Assembly (NCBI GenBank): GCA_030770535.1
Contig: JASVEC010000022.1
Coordinates: forward strand, 248,001 to 312,000
Source: Batkoa obscura
Lineage: Eukaryota > Entomophthoromycota > Entomophthoromycetes > Entomophthorales > Batkoaceae
Length of the DNA stretch: 64,000 bases
Direction: 5' to 3'
The notes under the pieces: generated by a model
Told to the model about the DNA's origin: nothing
Seen by the model: the letters and a program-made list of their open reading frames with translations, nothing else
Databases searched by the model: none
Made by a program: the position numbers and the translations under genes
Part shown: positions 44,229 through 57,418 of the stretch, piece by piece
Position numbering within the stretch: the first letter of the stretch is position 1
How the letters are laid out: every line of letters begins with the position of its first letter

Positions 44229-47200
44229 ATATGTGTTCTTTTGATAACCTTTGTAATAATCTTACTAAAGTAGGTACTGAATGATCAATAGCTTCTGGTC
44301 GAGGTACAGATATAGCATCCAATAAAATTAAAGAAGAATTTAATGTAACAGAATCAATTAAACCTTTAGAAATAGTAGCTTCAATTAAAGATTGAAATGA
44401 AAATGATATTGGATTATGACCAATAGATTCTGGGCCTGGAAGTAATTCCAATATATGTCGGATAATAGGATGTAATGAACAAGAAATTATATAATTGTTA
44501 CATTTAATACAATTCATTAATAATTCTTTTAATTGTCTAATATGAATATCAATCCATGATTTGGATTTATGCTTAATTAAGGAATTGATCATTTCTAATG
44601 TTAATATTACTTGAATTTGATTTTCGTCTGTATTTTCTACTTTTAATGTATTCTCAAATAAATTTAATAAAATTGGGGCATCCGACCAACTGTTTAATGC
44701 TAATAAATTATTAAATATAGTTAATGCTGGGCCACAATTCGTTTTTCTAGAGGGCATATCATCACATGAACAATATAATTTAATTAATGATTTTAGTATA
44801 ATTCCTTTCATAAAACTATTTAAACAATACGTTTTACTAACTTCTATTGCTATTGATGTTAATTGTATATTATTGGATGTTGGTGATTCATTTTTTATTT
44901 TCTTTTTATTGAAATCCTCTTCATTTTCTTCATTTGGTCTTTTATCGCCAGATTGTAAGTTCAATTCATTCTCTTGATTATTTTTATCTAAAAATAAAAC
45001 TTCCCATTTATAAATTAATTCAGCTAATTGAATAGTTAAACTTTTACAATCTGCTGAGGAAGATTGTAAACTTAATTTAGGTAAAATATACAATATTTGT
45101 GGAACAAAGTGCATTCTATAATCATAAAATGCATCTGCATGTCGACAAATAGTTGAAAATATATTTAACATATGTGAAACATTATAATTTTCATCACTTA
45201 ATACTTGTTTTGTAAATCGAATCCAAATTGGGAATCTATTATCTTCCCCTGATTTTTGAGAAGTTCTATTAGGTAATGCTTGAATAATGGCATCTAAAGC
45301 CATCCTACCAATTAATTTAGTTTCTAAATTCACGGATTTCAATAAAGCACCATAAACGTTGATAATAATATTATCCGGTGTATTATAAGCTGCAATAAAT
45401 CGTGCAATTAATAAATGAGCAGATTGTTTACATATGTTATCATCTAATTTAGTATGAGCAAACCCAAATTGAATAATTTCCTTTCGACATTCCATAAAAT
45501 AATTGGGACAAAATTGTAACAATAAAGTAGTAAATTGAATTAATTCTAAACGATAATAATCATCCATTGAAGAATCAGTTTGTGTTTTATCAATTTCTAT
45601 TTGAGACCATATCTTTTGTCGTATTAATAATATTATCTCTTCTTCTACTAAATTAGAATAATCATTCTTTATAAAAGCAACTAAAATTAATGGATTAATT
45701 AAGTTATGTAAAAAAATAGTTAACGATGTAATGGGATAATTGTTATCATTAATCTTATTTAAAAAACTAATTAATATAATTTTCCTTTGTTGTTTACTAC
45801 AATTTAAAATATATTGTTTTAAGAATACATGTAAAAAAGAAAAATCAGCACTTGAATTAATACCAAATACTGTACTTAATTCAAATATTAACTCAATATT
45901 TCCTTGGTTTTGTTTTAAATAATTGACAAATAATTTAGCAATATAATAAGATTCATTTAAACTTGTTAGACTCAAAGATGTTTCATTTTGTATTTTTTCT
46001 ATTCTACTAGGTGATTTCCATAATTCCATTAATTTATTAAATATTTGTGGACATTTAATCAACCAATCAGAATGATGTTGTGTACATGCTTCTATTATTG
46101 AAATAAAGTAATATTTATAATCATCTGATTTATTATTGTTATTAATATCTTCTTTTTCAATTGTAAACTTAATTAATTTATCTGGATTTTCCATAACATC
46201 TTTTCTTAATTCAGTTGCTGATGATGAATTTAATAAACAAATAAAAAACTGAGCAAATTTCTCATTTTCAATATTATTAAATAAATATTCATTAGTATCT
46301 ATAGGATATCTATTTAAATATTTAATTAAAGGTTCTCGAATTGGACTAGAATTATTTCGTCGAATTAAACTTTCAAATTCAACTGCAAAAGGTATTAAAT
46401 CTTTAACAAATATATTAGCTACAGGTGGCAATAAATGAAAGATATGTAAAATGGCTGCTATGATTTTGATTTCATTTCGATCTTTCAATTGGGTCGTTGC
46501 TATTTCTTTTAACAAATTTAAATCCGCCCATTTTTTCATACTTTCAAATAATTTCACTCCGATTTCAATTTTGAAATAATGAGTTAATATATCTAATAAT
46601 TTAGCCAATCCTTTAAGATGAGGTACTGTTAATGAAGTATAATCACTAATACTAGTAAGATAAGGTTTCAATACCTCTTGTAATAAATCCTTTGGTAATT
46701 TATTTTGAAATGATGTTAATTCCTTTAATCCTGAATTAGCTGCCTCTGCAATTTCATTATGACTATTGTGTAAGAATTTGAAAAACACCCTTTGTGCCCT
46801 TGCTCTTAATACAGCTGGTTGAGAAGTAGCTTCCACAAAGCTCAATGCTGATAAGATAACTTCAATACATTTAATACGAAATTTAATCATTAATGTATCA
46901 TCTTTAGCTTCGGATGATTTATATAAACTATCATCCGAATCTAATAAAGCTAATGCTTCTGCTATAAAAGTAGGTAAATGCTCTTCCCCATCGATAAATG
47001 AACATTTCGCATTTAATATAAATGCAATAGCATCAAATGCACCAATCATAATCGAAAAAGGTAAAGAACGTAATACTCGAGTAAACATCAAATCTAATAA
47101 TTTGTCCGAAAAAGGTTGTAATATTGTTGATATATCATTATTTGTTATACTAGCAAATAAATTAATTATTGATTTTGATAATTCACGTAAAGCACCATTG

Positions 47201-50200
47201 GAACTAAATAGTTCCTTAATTATTAAATCTAAAGTTTTGGAATAATCGGGTTGTTTGATACCTTCCTTAATTGTTGATTTTGGTTGAGAATAAATTTTTA
47301 ATATAATTTGTTGTAATGAATTAGAAATATGATTGGAATAAGGTGTTGAAATAGATGAAGAAGCAGATTTCAGGGCAAAGATAAAAGCAGTAGTAATCTC
47401 CATTTCATGATTTAATAAAAAAGGTTTATCTAATTTTAACTTATTAACCATTATCATTAATGAATGACAAGCTGCATCTTTACGAAACAGTTCTTCAGAA
47501 TAACAATAATTACATAATGCTTCGCATAACTTATTAAAAAAGGACATTTTATGTAATTGTTTTTCATTACTTAAATATTGTAAATATCTTTCTTCAATTA
47601 AATAAACCATTTCAGTACTTAACTTTCTTAATTGAATATTATCACACGTTATCATTTCTACAATCGAGTCGAAGAAGGCTGAAAACCCAAGATCATTGGT
47701 GATTTTCTTAGAATCAAAATCACATTGTTTAGCATTAGGATCAATTAATTGTAACATTTTAATAGTTACATAATAACTAGCAAACCCTTGTAAAAGTGAC
47801 CAAGCTTCTTCATATAATTCTGAATGAGAAGCTGCAAGGAATAAAGAATTAAATAAAGTAATCAATAGTTCTTTTTGTATTTGTTCATCCGCTTGAATAC
47901 CCATTTCATTATTATCCACATCAAATGCTTTTTTTTCAATATAAGAAGTAATAAATGATTCCTCATTCACTTTAGCTAATTTATTCTTTGATGGTGTAAT
48001 ACATAAACCTTCATTATTATTATCCTCTTCATTTTCTTCAAAATAATTTTCTACTTTAACTTTAACAACAGCAATATCTTCTGGTTTTAAAGAATCAATT
48101 GTAACCAAAGCAGAAAAGCAAGCTTTAATAATTTTTAATGAGTGCAATTTATAAAATTTATCGGCCATTGGATCATACAATGTATGATAAGCCATTTTTA
48201 CCATATTTTTAATTGGAAGACCTAATAATTGATTTTTACCTTCAAATTTAATCCCAATTTTTAAATTATTTTGTACACTTTCATCATATGAAATAATAGG
48301 TGAATGTTGCATAAATAACTTATTTAGGCCTCCCAATTTACCTAAGACTCGAATAGCTGACATGGAGATATCTTGATTATATGGTAGGGGTCTTATATGT
48401 CGCCATAAACAATAAGATAATTCATCAGCTACAGGTGCTATTACAGCTTCTAATGCCTCTGGCTGTACATTTTCAATACATATATCTAAGGTCTTTAATC
48501 CCTTTACAATTAATCGCTCATTAAAAGTTAAAGCCATACATAATGGTTTCATAAACTGTCTTAAAAAGTTAATGTATGGGGCAACAGTGGCATTAATTGT
48601 TAACAATAGTTCGATTAATAATTCTCTTAAATCTAAATTAGTAGTAGAAGCTAAAGCTAAAGTTAAATCAGAAACAATTTGAGGTAATAAAGCTAATACA
48701 GCACTTAATACTTTGTTCAAATGTAATGTAGCTGTATAATTAAAGAAAGAATCTAATAATAAGTAATAATTGGCACAACTATCTAATTGAGTGGAATATT
48801 CAAAACATTTTCTTATGATTTTAGTTACACAATTAATTAATATTTGTTCATTGGCTACTGGATAATGGGATATAGAACGAAAGACTAAAGTAAATAAATA
48901 TAACATACAATTGGTTTGATTAGCATCAGCATGACCTAATTGATCTAATTTATCCATTAAAAAATTAATTAATATACCAGCAAAATGATGAGATAATCGA
49001 TCACTCATTAATAATGATTTAGGTAGATGAGCTAACAATGGGTTTTCTAATAATCTTTCAAAGAAATAATCCATATTAGAAGAAAATACTTCATGAACAA
49101 CAGCTAAATCTAAATGATGGAAAAAAAATACAATCGTTTTTATAACTTCTTTAGCATCTACAGAATCTGGAGGATGTAATAATGAACTTCCGTTTCTATT
49201 TATTATTGATTTATCTTTTTCTTCTTTTTTAACATCAAAATGATATATATATAAACATTTAATTGTATCTCTGAATAATTTAGAAAATAATTTAGTATCA
49301 TCAATAGAAAATCCCAATGCAAATTCTTTTACAAAATCAGTATTTGTAGTTAATATTACTGGATTAGTTCTTATCAAACCTCTCATAATAGTCTCTAAAC
49401 CTGTAAACATATGTTTAAATATAGATCTAGCTTCTTTTAATAATTCTACTGCATTTTGAGATGATTTAATTAAAGAACCTAAAGGCCTTATTTTTTCAAA
49501 ATCAAATTGATCAATATTGTCTTCAGTTAAATTAGTAATGGATGGAAACGGTGATGGATTTTCAGCTTCTTGGTAATCTAAATATTGTTTCTTTATAGAT
49601 GGGAATGCAATATTAATACTATCTACTTTATTAGCAAAGGCATTTAATATATGCATCACTAATAATCTTGCTTCAACTTCATTTTGGTTTTGCACAATAG
49701 AATCTATAATATTAATTAATAATTTGGCACATACCATTTGCATTGTATAACTTAAATGATTTTCTAAAAAACCCCGAATAAATATATGCGTTATTTTAGT
49801 AATCTGTGGTTGAGTTAAATCTTTTCGAAAATAATGAATCACTTCGGCTATTACACTATATGAAAAATATTTGATTGTTTCTCGTGTTGTTATGCCATTC
49901 CATCCCATTATTTTTTCACATAATAATACATCCAAGTTTTTAACAAAGTAAGGACGTGCTTCTAAGTTTAATACATAAGTAATATCAAAGAATAAATCCT
50001 AGAAATAAATAAATAAAATAACCGTTGAACTTTAAATTAAATTCTTACTTTTCGAAGTGAAGCATAGTCCGGTGGACAATCACATAATAGACGAACTAAT
50101 ATATCCACCACATCACCAAGATAAGGAGATATACTATAAATATTACCACGATGTAAAACCGATAAATAAGATACAATCTAAAAAGTAGTGATTTAATAGT

Positions 50201-51235
50201 CGAATTGTTATTATTATATAAATTATTACTTTAATCTGCGCCACTGTTAAATCCGAAAACAATGCTTTGTTTTTGATTAATGGACTAATACCGACGAATA
50301 CTTCACCATTTAATTTAGCTTGAGCATGGGCTTCTGCTTGTGGTGCCGCTTGTAATTTTAAAAAAGCCATTGCTGGTGGATAAATAATATCTAAATAAGG
50401 TACAATAATATCTCTATAAGAGAGATTGAGTGGTTTTAAAATGGATGGACATTCTATTAAAACTTTAAAACTAAACATGCCTCGTACCAATAATTTTTGT
50501 CCATTATCTGTTACATCTGAATTGGGAGAAAATGGTTTTGGTGTATTATCAAGAGCTGGGTTGGGCTATTGGATATTAAAATTAACATTTAATATTCAAT
50601 ATCATTAACACAAAAAAACTCACCGTATTATTAGCTGGCGTTGTTGAATTATTATCAAACATTTTTGTTACATTTTGTTCCATATTAGCTAATAAGTCTC
50701 GAATAGTTTCAAATAATCCAATCATATACTCTTGAAGTTCTGGACGATAAACACGAAACATTTCCACAATTATCTTTAAACTAGCAATGGCGTTATCTTC
50801 GTTATCAACTTCAAATACTCTTAACAGTGTCTTAGCTATATCCCCAACAAAATTTTTTAAATGTTCATTGAATGGTAATCGATTAAAGATTTCTAATATT
50901 GTACTGCGAAGTTTCTATTTAAAAAAATTTTAGTGATTGTGAGTGAAGATTTACGTAACCATTTACCTGCTCAAATGCCTTTGGTGAAAATGAAGGTGGT
51001 TCATCATTTAATATAGCTAATAGTACAGGTACCAATCGATTGAGATAAGCCAAATTGTCATTTTGATAAAACTCTGCCGAATCTCGAAGTTCAACCGCTA
51101 CTTTGGCTTTTAACGTTATTGCTGAGATTTAAAATGATCAGATTTATAAATATGAATTTGAATGGTTAATTAATTACCTAAATTACTATCTAAAAGCCGG
51201 GTAGCATATAATTCATAGTTAAATTGATTGACCAT
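39577..51235 (-). CDS. TRA1: Tra1/TRRAP, PIKK-family scaffold of SAGA and NuA4, 6 exons
   Basis: Giant pseudokinase scaffold that binds transcription activators and brings the SAGA and NuA4 acetyltransferases to promoters in the nucleus. Exons in gene order are 51235-51178, 51121-50967, 50914-50624, 50565-50230, 50177-50049 and 49998-39577 (introns 50-58 nt), about 3796 residues, close to yeast Tra1 (3744). HEAT repeats fill the first two thirds (conserved LRVFEVDNEDNAIASLKII in exon 3), then FAT and a kinase-like domain. The usual catalytic Asp/Asn and DFG are replaced (FSICNIDPSKMAIRLKSG), the mark of Tra1 as a non-kinase. The C-terminal FATC ends MEYHWMPWL. All five introns lie in the first 1.2 kb; the last exon is 10.4 kb. 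An Asn-only tract lies near residues 2245-2315. Confidence 0.95.
44030..44226 (-). repeat. AAT trinucleotide repeat coding for poly-Asn in TRA1
   Basis: About 197 bp of nearly pure TTA/ATT on the plus strand, read in frame as about 60 Asn with a few Ser, one Lys and one Thr (SKST near the middle). It falls between two HEAT-region helices, so it is probably a tolerated disordered loop. The purity suggests active slippage. Confidence 0.95.
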
Positions 51236-52721
51236 GGTTTATTTTTTTATTATAAAGTACTGGTAATCACAATGTAGAGTGGTAGTAGCCTAAATACTAT
51301 GTGTTTTTTTATAATTTATAAGTTAAAAGATGAAATTTGAGTTTTTATATTTGAGTTTTATATTTGAGTTTTTCGACTTTTTCAGACTTTAAAAAAGCTT
51401 TGTTGGAAAAACGTTTTATAAAGTCAGAGGATTATTGGTCAACGATTTGCAATATTGAGTTTGACCTAACTTTTTGCACATTCAACTTGTGCTTAGATTC
51501 AAAAAATGGTAGAATTCGAAATTTCAATTTTTAATGAATTTTTAATTTTTTTTGAGAATGAAAGTAGAGAAATTGGGAGCGCTTCGAAAAAAAAAAGTGA
51601 ATTTGGGCTTGTGGGTTTGACGTTTATATATTTCAAAAAAGGGTTATTTTTGAATATACATAATATTGAAAAATTAAGTAAACTCAATAAAATGATATAA
51701 AAATAGGGAGACATTAGATCAATAAAGGATCAATACACAAATCATAAATAAAAAACGAAAAAAAACGCCAGAAAATGGCATAAAATTTTCATTTTTGACA
51801 GCTTTGATTGATACTATCTTCTGCTTAATTGATTTTGATTTTAAAATAATATTCAACAAACATAACTCTGTCATTTGAAGAAAACTTGCTTGTATCATCA
51901 CCGATGATATGTTGCTGCTAAAGTAATAGCCAATCATTACGCTAATAAAAGTACACCTTTGTACACTTTTAAGTGATTGGCTATTATCATGGTAGTTGGT
52001 TTATCGGGGGTAACAAATTGACATCACTTAAAAAACAGAAATATGATAAAAGCTTTTATAAAGTGTCTATTCAATATTAGCTTTACTTGTTTACCTATAT
52101 GTTTGTTTTGTCATTTTCATTGATTGACAAACTAATTTTATTGAATTTTCTAACTTAGTGTTATCTTGATATTCAGCTACTGGTAAGAAAATTATCAAAT
52201 ACGCTTTCAGATTAATATTAATGAATAAATAAATGAAGTTAGGCTATCAAGTAATCCTTTTGATAGTATTATATTAAAATTTATAAATATTGTTTATTTA
52301 AAGATAAACAATAATAACATAAAGTATATTTATAACTGTTATTTAGTAATTCAAACCTCTTTGTGAAAAAGAGAAAGTGATCAGCTTTATTTTATAGTTT
52401 CCAGACAATAGTGTCATAAAATGTGAGATTTTTCATATAAAATGATTTATGCAAAACACTACAAAAAATCACAAATTACACTATTTAAACATGATGTAAA
52501 ATATAATTAAAGGAAAAATAGAGAATATAAAAACAATATGCATCTATCCTGGATGTTAACCTTTTTTTTAAAAAGGCTATCATTAGGGCTATCACTTATA
52601 GATTCTAGCTCCTTATGGAATGGTGATATTCTAAATAAAGATAAAATTTGAATGCTTCAATAGAACCACTTAATAATATATCTACTCCTTGAGCTCCATA
52701 TGATATACGGAAGTAAGTCAT
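51236..52721. other. Intergenic upstream of TRA1
   Basis: 1.5 kb with no supported gene. It contains a 63-bp imperfect hairpin (51924-51986). Otherwise nothing recognised. Confidence 0.5.
51924..51986. repeat. Hairpin with inverted CCAAT arms
   Basis: Perfect 13-bp arms TAATAGCCAATCA / TGATTGGCTATTA enclose a tandem GTACACCTTT GTACACTTTT. Each arm contains a CCAAT core. It could be a small MITE remnant or a protein-binding palindrome. Confidence 0.5.
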
Positions 52722-54134
52722 TCAGTACAAGTCTTGTTCTTTACCATATTGGCCAACTACGTAAGCATAATCTACTGCTTCTTTTAACAATTTACGTTGA
52801 ACGATCCAATCAATTAGCTCTATCGATAAAATAAACAATGGCTCGTCTAGTGGTGTAATCTTTTGTGCAACATCGTAATGATTTTCAAAATAACTATTTT
52901 TATAGTTTCTAATACTCCATAAGAAACGAGTGTTATCGTAAAAATAATTCATAGTAGCGTTGATATTTAAATTGAACAGACGATAAGGATGATCGATATC
53001 AATAACATAAATACCTATCATGACCATAACGTTTTGTTAATAAAGACAGTTTACAGCTGTTATGCCCCATGGTTGTGGTAAAATAGCTCTATTAACCATC
53101 GATTGATAACGACCATATAGTATATTTATATTAGTTAAAGCTGTATCAGAAGATAAAGCAAGGCTTAGTAGATTATTAGCATCTACTTTGTCAGGGAACA
53201 AATCAAAAATATCATTAAAATTAAGGATATCGCTATTATTAGCCATCCTTTCTAATGAACATTCACTAACGAGAGCTTTTATCTGTGGATACTTACCAAC
53301 AAGAGCACGACGTGTACATAACATTGAATTCTAACTTAGAAGCCTATACTCAACAAACAATTCATAATCATTTATATATTCTAGTATCCCAATGTATTCA
53401 ACTATGTGGATACTTGGATAAATTCAATAAGGACGCTTATCTTTAGCCTGGTGCCATATATCTAGTTTAGAATCCATATCAAAGTACCCGTTTGTTAATG
53501 CTCTTAGTTCGTCAATCCATCCTTCTTCTATACATGTATTAATATATTTATCAATTATATTAAAATAGTCATGACAATATACACTTGTAACCAGTTAATT
53601 AATAACCCATTTGGGATCATCTAGAAATAATGATCATATATCGTATATTGGAGGAATATCTCCTTCTATATAATGCTTTATTAAACTTATATTATTAAAA
53701 TATATGCTATTAATATACATAATAAGCTCGTTTTTATCGTCATCATACCTTTGCACAGGTTTTATGTGTAACCATGTTAATGCTGTTATCTCTGTATCGA
53801 TATGTGTTTTCGTTACTATCGAGGCTTCTAATTCGGGAAACATACTAACTATGGAAATGGCTATAGTAGAATTAATACGATAAGGCGTCGGATAACCGAA
53901 CTTGTTTATAAAGTCTTTAAGTTGCTTTATTGCGATATTTTATGCCTTAATAGCATAGTACAGAAAGTTATTATGAAATGTTCTTGTCATCAATTCTAAT
54001 AAAACACCATTTGCAATTAAATTATTATCCCATTTCTTTAATAGAAGTAAGTTGTTCTTTTTGTATACATTTATATAATAGTTGTATATTTTCCATGACA
54101 ATAGCATAAAATGATTAAAAGAATAAAATTTCAC
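52722..54134 (-). pseudogene. Decayed gene of unknown family
   Basis: Minus-strand coding-like segments follow one another from 54134 to 52722, each with ordinary amino-acid composition (for example EASIVTKTHIDTEITALTWL, DIFDLFPDKVDANNLLSLAL, IELIDWIVQRKLLKEAVDY). Together they look like one helical protein of about 470 residues, with a handful of breaks. I recognise no domain; the spacing of short helices is reminiscent of repeat proteins, but no ankyrin or TPR consensus is clear. Age and origin unknown. Confidence 0.5.
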
Positions 54135-54727
54135 CTTGTTAATGTTATTAATAGATTAATCTCAACTAATTTCGACATTTTTCTTTACTATTTTTAATCA
54201 ATTGTTCTTCTCCCTGCTTAATTTATAACATTCATTTATTAACTCTTTTTGGATCACACATAAATAAAACACGTTCAAAAAACAGAAATAAACAGAAACA
54301 GATAATTAGGCTATATCAACATTTATAATAAATATATATAATTAATAAATAATAAGTAATAAAGAAAAGATACAAGAATATAATGAATAGTGAACATTTA
54401 TCTTGGCATAAATTTTAAATTCTTTTCATTCTAATCAATAGAATAAAATCAGGGAGGCCTTGTATCCAAAGCATGATAAATCATACTAAGGTTATTGACA
54501 ATTTAAGTAAAATATCTAATAAACTCAATTAAATCAACCAAGAACTTATTAAATAAATTCTATTTTTGACATGTGAGTAATATGATTCTATCAATTATGA
54601 ATGTAGTTACTTATTTAACTAAATATGTAAGGTGATATTAATGATTTAATTTTACCTCTTATTCGAATTCAAAGTATTTAATAAGCAGCAACAATTCATT
54701 CCAACTTTTATTATTTCTTTTTTAAAA
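54135..54727. other. Intergenic, promoter region of the GH47 gene
   Basis: AT-rich leader. No clear TATA box. Pyrimidine-rich TTTTATTATTTCTTTTTT sits directly before the ATG, as in several genes here. Confidence 0.4.
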
Positions 54728-56152
54728 ATGAAATTCCAACTTGCTTTTACCATCTTTTCATTGCTCACTCAATCCTCTTTAGCTTTACCAAAAGAGGATA
54801 ACCTTGCTGATGAATCTGCTATCCGAGCCAGTGAGATCCGAACCGAATTTCAAAATTCATGGGTTAAATACAAAGAAAAAGCATTTGGAGCGGATGAGAT
54901 TCGACCAATCTCAGGAGAAGCAGTTAATAGCACCTGGAATGGATGGGGAGTAACGTTAGTGGATTCTTTATCTACATTATGGATCATGGATCTCAAAACC
55001 GAATTTAATGAAGCTAAAGAATTTGTAAGTCGTACCAATTATAAATATTCTTCACAACAAAATTCCTTTTTTGAAATAACCATTCGTTATCTTGCTGGTT
55101 TAGTATCAGCTCATGATTTATCAGGTGAGAAAGTATTTTTAGATAAAGCTAAAGAACTGGCGGATTCTATGTTACCCGCTTTTAGTTCTCCTTCAGGTTA
55201 CCCTTATGTTACTTTTGATTTTCAAACTGGTAAACCAGTTAAAGACCTTTATGGCTCTTTAGCTAATGTTGGTACCTGTCAATTAGAGTTTACTAGGCTT
55301 AGTCTATTAACCGGAGACAATAAATATCGTCAAGCTGCCTTAAAAGTTTTTGATACATTAGATAAAAATAAGGCTGGCAAAGGATTGTACTATAATGAGG
55401 TTAATATTCAAACAGGGAAATATGCTTCTACTTCATTTAGTTTGGGAGCTGGTGCCGATTCTTTCTTTGAATATCTTATTAAATTGTATATCATGCTTGG
55501 ACCTAAAGATACTACTAGAGGTAAATACTTGACCATGTTCGACGATAGTATGACTGTAATGAAGCAAAAATTATTGACTAAGTGCTATAGAAATCGCTTA
55601 TGTTTAGGGCATACAGATAGCTCTGGAAGATTAATTAACGAGATGCATCATTTAGAATTTTTCATTCCAGCTATGTTGTTTTTGGGTAATGAACATCTTC
55701 CATCAAAAGGATTGAAGCCTATTGCTTTAGATTTATTGGAAACTTATAGCGTTATTCCAAAATTAACAGCCACTGGATTAGCACCGGAAAATACCCGCTT
55801 TTCTAATACAAGTGAAATTCAAGTAGCATCTCGTCAAAATTATTTACGACCCGAATTGGTAGAATCTTTATTTTATGGATATCGTAACACTGGAGATAAA
55901 AAATATCAAGATAGATCATATGCTTTATTCAAAGCCTTTCAAACTTATTCTAAAGCCAACTATGGCTTTGCTGAATATATGGATGTCAATTCAAAAGACA
56001 AACAACAACAACAACATGATGTCATGGGTTCTTTCTTTTATGCTGAAGCTATGAAATATATGTATCTTATTCATGCTCCTAAAGATACTTTTGATTTCTC
56101 AAAATGGGTTTTTAATACTGAAGCTCATCCATTTAAAATTTCAAACGCTTAA
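54728..56152 (+). CDS. Secreted GH47 class I alpha-1,2-mannosidase
   Basis: Trims alpha-1,2-linked mannose from N-glycans. Single exon, 474 residues: a signal peptide (MKFQLAFTIFSLLTQSSLA), then one (alpha/alpha)7 barrel. The family motifs are in order: FGADEIRPISG (about 54-64), GWGVTLVDSLSTLWIMDL (about 73-90), the acidic catalytic strand FFEITIRYL (about 113-121), GAGADSFFEYLIKLYIMLG (about 241-259) with its Asp/Glu, LRPELVESLFYGYR (about 376-389), and the terminal TEAHPF whose Thr binds the essential Ca2+. It has a cleavable signal peptide instead of a type II anchor, like the secreted/vacuolar fungal enzymes such as Aspergillus MsdS. The likely site is the secretory pathway or outside the cell. 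Confidence 0.93.
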   Translation: MKFQLAFTIFSLLTQSSLALPKEDNLADESAIRASEIRTEFQNSWVKYKEKAFGADEIRPISGEAVNSTWNGWGVTLVDSLSTLWIMDLKTEFNEAKEFVSRTNYKYSSQQNSFFEITIRYLAGLVSAHDLSGEKVFLDKAKELADSMLPAFSSPSGYPYVTFDFQTGKPVKDLYGSLANVGTCQLEFTRLSLLTGDNKYRQAALKVFDTLDKNKAGKGLYYNEVNIQTGKYASTSFSLGAGADSFFEYLIKLYIMLGPKDTTRGKYLTMFDDSMTVMKQKLLTKCYRNRLCLGHTDSSGRLINEMHHLEFFIPAMLFLGNEHLPSKGLKPIALDLLETYSVIPKLTATGLAPENTRFSNTSEIQVASRQNYLRPELVESLFYGYRNTGDKKYQDRSYALFKAFQTYSKANYGFAEYMDVNSKDKQQQQHDVMGSFFYAEAMKYMYLIHAPKDTFDFSKWVFNTEAHPFKISNA

Positions 56153-56867
56153 ATGAAGTGTTGGTTTGAACTTTTAATAAAATAAATAATTTTTGATATT
56201 CGTTAATTTTCATTTTTTTAATAAGTTACTATTTAATATCAGTAGCTGTTTATTGTTTAAAAATAACTTTTGTAAGTTAATATTCACATTCAAGAAAAAA
56301 ATTTATAAAAAAGGATAAAGAAATTAAGTATTTTATATGTTTATTAACTGTTTTAAAGATTAAACTTTATTGCTAATTGTTTATTTTTAAAAATTCTTGA
56401 AATAATGGTGCTAAATCGGGATGTATTTTTTTGTTTAAGAATGTTACTAACAATTATTCTACTCAAATAGCGCTTGAAAAATGGAAAAAGCGATGAAATA
56501 AAAAAAACACTCTTAAATGGTTTGTTAGCTAAACCAAGCCAGACTAAAATTTGACAGGAGGCGAGATAGGTCATTTGTCAAAGATATCACATACACCTCT
56601 TCTACTCTAAAATCATATAAAAGCGCAAGGGAGTCCACTGATCCACTCAATCCCCCTCTCAATGAAGAGCGGGGTAGCTGATAACAATATGAACTAAGTC
56701 TAAATGCCAGTTTGGCGTGAGACCTGTAAATGTTTTAAAACAATAAAGTACAAGAGTTGGCAACAAAATATGAATTTAAAGGCATAAGGTTGAGAAAATA
56801 GCATTGATGCTAGAGAAAGATAAAGATAGGTGAGGCTCAAATCTGGTAGATGAGATGGACCAATAAA
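56153..56867. other. Intergenic with an F1 and a GC-richer stretch
   Basis: AT-rich to 56515, including an F1 at 56416. From about 56520 to 56867 the base composition is clearly more balanced than in the surrounding DNA. This part holds no open frame of note and no repeat known from this window. Confidence 0.45.
56416..56515 (-). mobile_element. F1 MITE copy 16
   Basis: Complete but eroded at both ends (TCGGGATG...ACACTCTTA). Confidence 0.78.
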
Positions 56868-57320
56868 TGGGGATGTTTGATTGGTTTCAGAATTTACATA
56901 AAAATTAATCTAAATTGTTTTTAAATTTGTAAGTTTGATGTATAATTAAATTTAAAAAGCTCAAAATTAAATAAAAAGATTTAACTTAAGACTTTTTTTA
57001 CTTTTTTTAAATAATTAAAAAAATCAACTATATGTTTTATATTATTTTTGTTAAATGTTCAAAATAATTTTATCAAATGTTTAATAGATATATAATATAT
57101 GTAAGTATTTTATTACTTTTTGTTGAAACAAAAACAAAATGCAAGTTTTTGTAATTAAATTTTAGTATAATAATAAAAATCAATATAAATATTATAATTT
57201 ATTTATATTAATTTTAATAATTATTTATAACAACCCAGAGTTTATAAAATTTTATAACAAAACAAAAAAATATATATTAAAATTTACTATTGATTATAAT
57301 AAACTTGATCAAGTAATATA

Positions 57321-57418
57321 TGAGGATGTTTTTTTTTGGCTTCATCATTTTTTCCATCTCTTAAGCGCCATTTGAGTGGAAAAATTGTTATATTTTTAAA
57401 CACAAAAATATATCCTTA
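57321..57418 (+). mobile_element. F1 MITE copy 17, touching the left end of the younger F2
   Basis: TGAGGATG...TATCCTTA. One TA (57419-57420) separates it from the F2 terminus. On its left it is flanked by TA within the older F2. Confidence 0.85.

Noticed and set aside
44007-44284. Plus-strand frames reading poly-Tyr or poly-Leu across the TTA repeat
   Set aside because: Pure consequence of the trinucleotide repeat inside TRA1; the minus-strand poly-Asn frame is part of a conserved protein.
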